Virus record (IMG/VR): IMGVR_UViG_3300002460_000132
Coordinates: 1-29,164 of that record
Direction: 5' to 3' (one strand)
DNA length: 29,164 bases
Source of the DNA: a virus
Position 1 is the stretch's first letter; every line of letters begins with the position of its first letter. A program made the position numbers and the translations under genes. Positions 27,749-29,164 of the stretch are shown piece by piece. A model generated the notes under the pieces. That model saw only the letters and a list, made by a program, of their open reading frames with translations, was not told the origin of the DNA and did no database searches.

Positions 27749-28597
27749 ATGAAAAAGAGAGAAGATGAAAAACCTAGGGCAGCAGTCGAACGGGAGAAAA
27801 AACTGGCTCGACTTGAGAAACTTCTTCTGAGAGGATTGACAAATCAGCAAGAGTTAGCGGCTGCATTTGGTGTGACCGATATGACGATTTCGAATTGGAT
27901 TAGGATCATTCAGAAGAGATGGGAGGAGCAGAGGGTTAAGGATTTTGATCAACAAAAGACTATCCGTGTGAAGCAGATAGAGGCGGTCGCGGTTGCGGCT
28001 TTGAATGATTATGAAAGATCAAGACAGGATGAAGAAGAATTCACGATAACGAGAAGAGGGTGTGAGGAGTGTAGAGGGACAGGAGAGAAGAGACAGAGGT
28101 GTGAATTGTGTAAGAAGGGCAAAGAAGAATTCATGGCAGGGAAGTTCAGAGTGTGTTTGAAATGTCACGGTGAAGGGTATCTGGTGATTGAGAATTGTTC
28201 AGTGTGTCAAGGGACAGGGAAGGTGACAGTAGAGATGAGGAAGGTGAGAGGGAAGACTGGTGATCCTTCTTATCTGACGGTGGCGAAGGCATGTTTTGAG
28301 GCATGTGCGAAATTGGAGGGTCTGTATCCGGCAGGGACGATAGGAAGAATTTCGAAAGAGATTATCACAGAGGCGAAGTTGGTTGGTGGAGAGACACAGA
28401 GGACATTAGAGTCGTTTTGGTATGAGGCTCCGATTGATTTGATTATCAAGTCAAAGGCCGTGTTAGAAGAGTTCCGGGCAGGGGTGAAGACAGGGGAAGT
28501 GAAGAGGATAGAGGCGATGGTGTTTGAGACGAAGGCTGAGGAGGCAGATGGTGACGTGTCGAGGTTTAGGGAGAATGAAGGGGAGGAGACAGAATGA
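27749..28597 (+). CDS. HTH plus DnaJ-type zinc-finger protein, possible small terminase subunit
   Basis: A 282-residue protein. Residues about 18-60 are an HTH (LARLEKLLLRGLTNQQELAA, FGVTDMTISNWIRII) of the kind at the start of phage small terminases. Residues about 104-158 carry DnaJ-like CxxCxGxG units: CEECRGTG, CELCKKG, CLKCHGEG, CSVCQGTG. A helical region with DPSYLTVAKACFEACAKLEG follows, common in small terminases, then an acidic tail. Insertion of DnaJ fingers into a terminase-like protein is unusual. Large terminase is not in the window. Confidence 0.6.
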   Translation: MKKREDEKPRAAVEREKKLARLEKLLLRGLTNQQELAAAFGVTDMTISNWIRIIQKRWEEQRVKDFDQQKTIRVKQIEAVAVAALNDYERSRQDEEEFTITRRGCEECRGTGEKRQRCELCKKGKEEFMAGKFRVCLKCHGEGYLVIENCSVCQGTGKVTVEMRKVRGKTGDPSYLTVAKACFEACAKLEGLYPAGTIGRISKEIITEAKLVGGETQRTLESFWYEAPIDLIIKSKAVLEEFRAGVKTGEVKRIEAMVFETKAEEADGDVSRFRENEGEETE

Positions 28598-28818
28598 CTC
28601 CCGCTGAATGGAAGACTCGCTACATCAACCGTCTGAAAAGACTTGTTTGGTTTCTTGAATCTAAGGCTCCGATGAGTGTCTGTGCTCAAGAGTACGTTCT
28701 GGTTATGCAGGCTGCGGAACAGGTTATAGGTGAGAAAGAAATCAAGGCAGCTGAGTTCAGATGGAGAGCATCGATGGCTCCAGGTCCCATCGAAGATAGA
28801 ATTCAAGGTGAAGGATAG
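28594..28818 (+). CDS. small hypothetical protein
   Basis: A 74-residue helical protein: TPAEWKTRYINRLKRLVWFL, CAQEYVLVMQAAEQVIGEKE. ATGA overlap with the HTH/zinc-finger gene, so probably a partner. No motif recognised. Confidence 0.65.
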   Translation: MTPAEWKTRYINRLKRLVWFLESKAPMSVCAQEYVLVMQAAEQVIGEKEIKAAEFRWRASMAPGPIEDRIQGEG

Positions 28819-28822
28819 AGAA

Positions 28823-29107
28823 ATGGCAAGTATGATGGAAGTAGTTGAAGAGAACGCTCGACAGATCGAGCAGATGTTTGATACTCATTTTATCTTTGGA
28901 GAAGGTTTTGAAGATTGGCTAAAGGAACTCGGGTTTGATCCAAAGGCTTGGGTTCTCCAGGCAAAAGGATTTCGTCTGAGGGTAGGGGTTGCTGGTGTAG
29001 GTAGAATAGCAGTCTATCTGACAAGAGGTCTCGATGAGATACGACTTTGTGATGTAGAGACTAGAGGTGATTTGTTTCTGATTCTGAAGGCTTTGAAAGT
29101 GAAGTGA
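28823..29107 (+). CDS. hypothetical protein
   Basis: A 94-residue protein, start at ATG 28823 (AAGGA upstream) rather than 28730, which lies inside the previous gene. EVVEENARQIEQMFDTHFIF, then LQAKGFRLRVGVAGVGRIAV. Alpha/beta; no motif recognised. Followed by a promoter-like motif. Confidence 0.6.
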   Translation: MASMMEVVEENARQIEQMFDTHFIFGEGFEDWLKELGFDPKAWVLQAKGFRLRVGVAGVGRIAVYLTRGLDEIRLCDVETRGDLFLILKALKVK

Positions 29108-29111
29108 GAGC

Positions 29112-29123
29112 GTATAATAGAGT
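29112..29123 (+). promoter_or_regulatory. phage promoter-like motif CGTATAATAGAG
   Basis: TATAAT (29113-29118), five bases after a stop and 20 bases before ATG 29139, which has AAAGGA as ribosome binding site. Identical over 12 bases to the motif at 17203. Confidence 0.55.
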
Positions 29124-29138
29124 GAAAGGAAAATTGAT

Positions 29139-29164
29139 ATGGACGATAATCTAATTATCAGAGC
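29139..29164 (+). CDS. start of a gene cut by the window end
   Basis: ATG 29139 begins MDDNLIIR and runs off the window. AAAGGA lies eight bases upstream and a promoter-like motif before that. Too short to identify. Confidence 0.5.

Noticed and set aside
1-29164. CRISPR array, insertion sequence, integrase or att site
   Set aside because: There are no regularly spaced repeats, no transposase or integrase motifs, and no long terminal inverted repeats with target duplications.

Overview
This window is one stretch of the genome of a tailed double-stranded DNA bacteriophage (Caudoviricetes), or a very phage-like element. Every convincing gene is on the + strand. Genes are packed head to tail with 1-20 base overlaps (ATGA, GTGA, TAATG, TGATATG junctions), and most small products resemble phage accessory families. 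No virion structural gene, ribosomal gene, plasmid partition gene or integrase is seen. The host cannot be named from the sequence. Arginine is mostly AGA/AGG, and GTG and TTG starts are common.

Layout. (1) 1-8.1 kb, core replication and recombination: the end of a 3'-5' exonuclease gene, a family A DNA polymerase, a DNA methyltransferase, a zinc-finger clamp loader ATPase, an SSB-like protein, a RecA/UvsX-type recombinase and a CsrA-type RNA-binding regulator. A tRNA-like sequence follows csrA. (2) 8.1-13.3 kb, small accessory genes plus the separate 5'-3' exonuclease, an HD hydrolase, a RuvC-like resolvase and a Cro/C1-type regulator. (3) 13.3-20.0 kb, a Rad50/Mre11 (SbcC/SbcD) module. The SbcC ATPase is split into an N-terminal gene ending in the zinc hook and a C-terminal gene 4.5 kb downstream, with the SbcD nuclease between them. 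(4) 20.0-24.4 kb: an AAA+ ATPase with a large unknown N-terminal region, then nucleotide metabolism genes (DUF3310 protein, MazG-like, ThyX). (5) 24.5-29.2 kb: small zinc-ribbon and membrane proteins, then an HTH plus DnaJ-type zinc-finger protein that may be a small terminase subunit.

Working together, the window supplies synthesis (Pol, clamp loader, SSB), primer removal and proofreading (two exonucleases), recombination and branch processing (RecA, RuvC-like, SbcCD) and dTMP supply and dNTP hygiene (ThyX, MazG, HD). The replicative helicase and primase are not in the window.

The least expected content is non-coding. Several intergenic stretches hold clusters of perfect inverted repeats: 2078-2187, 6295-6332, 13383-13804 and 24414-24505. 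A similar segment (14398-14511) lies inside the SbcC N-half gene. The 13.4-13.8 kb region ends in a stem that pairs with the ribosome binding site of the SbcC N-half gene. A short motif resembling CGTATAATAGAG recurs just after stop codons and 5-18 bases upstream of start codons; at two loci the spacing implies leaderless mRNA. All RNA structures were found by eye; no folding program or database search was run.
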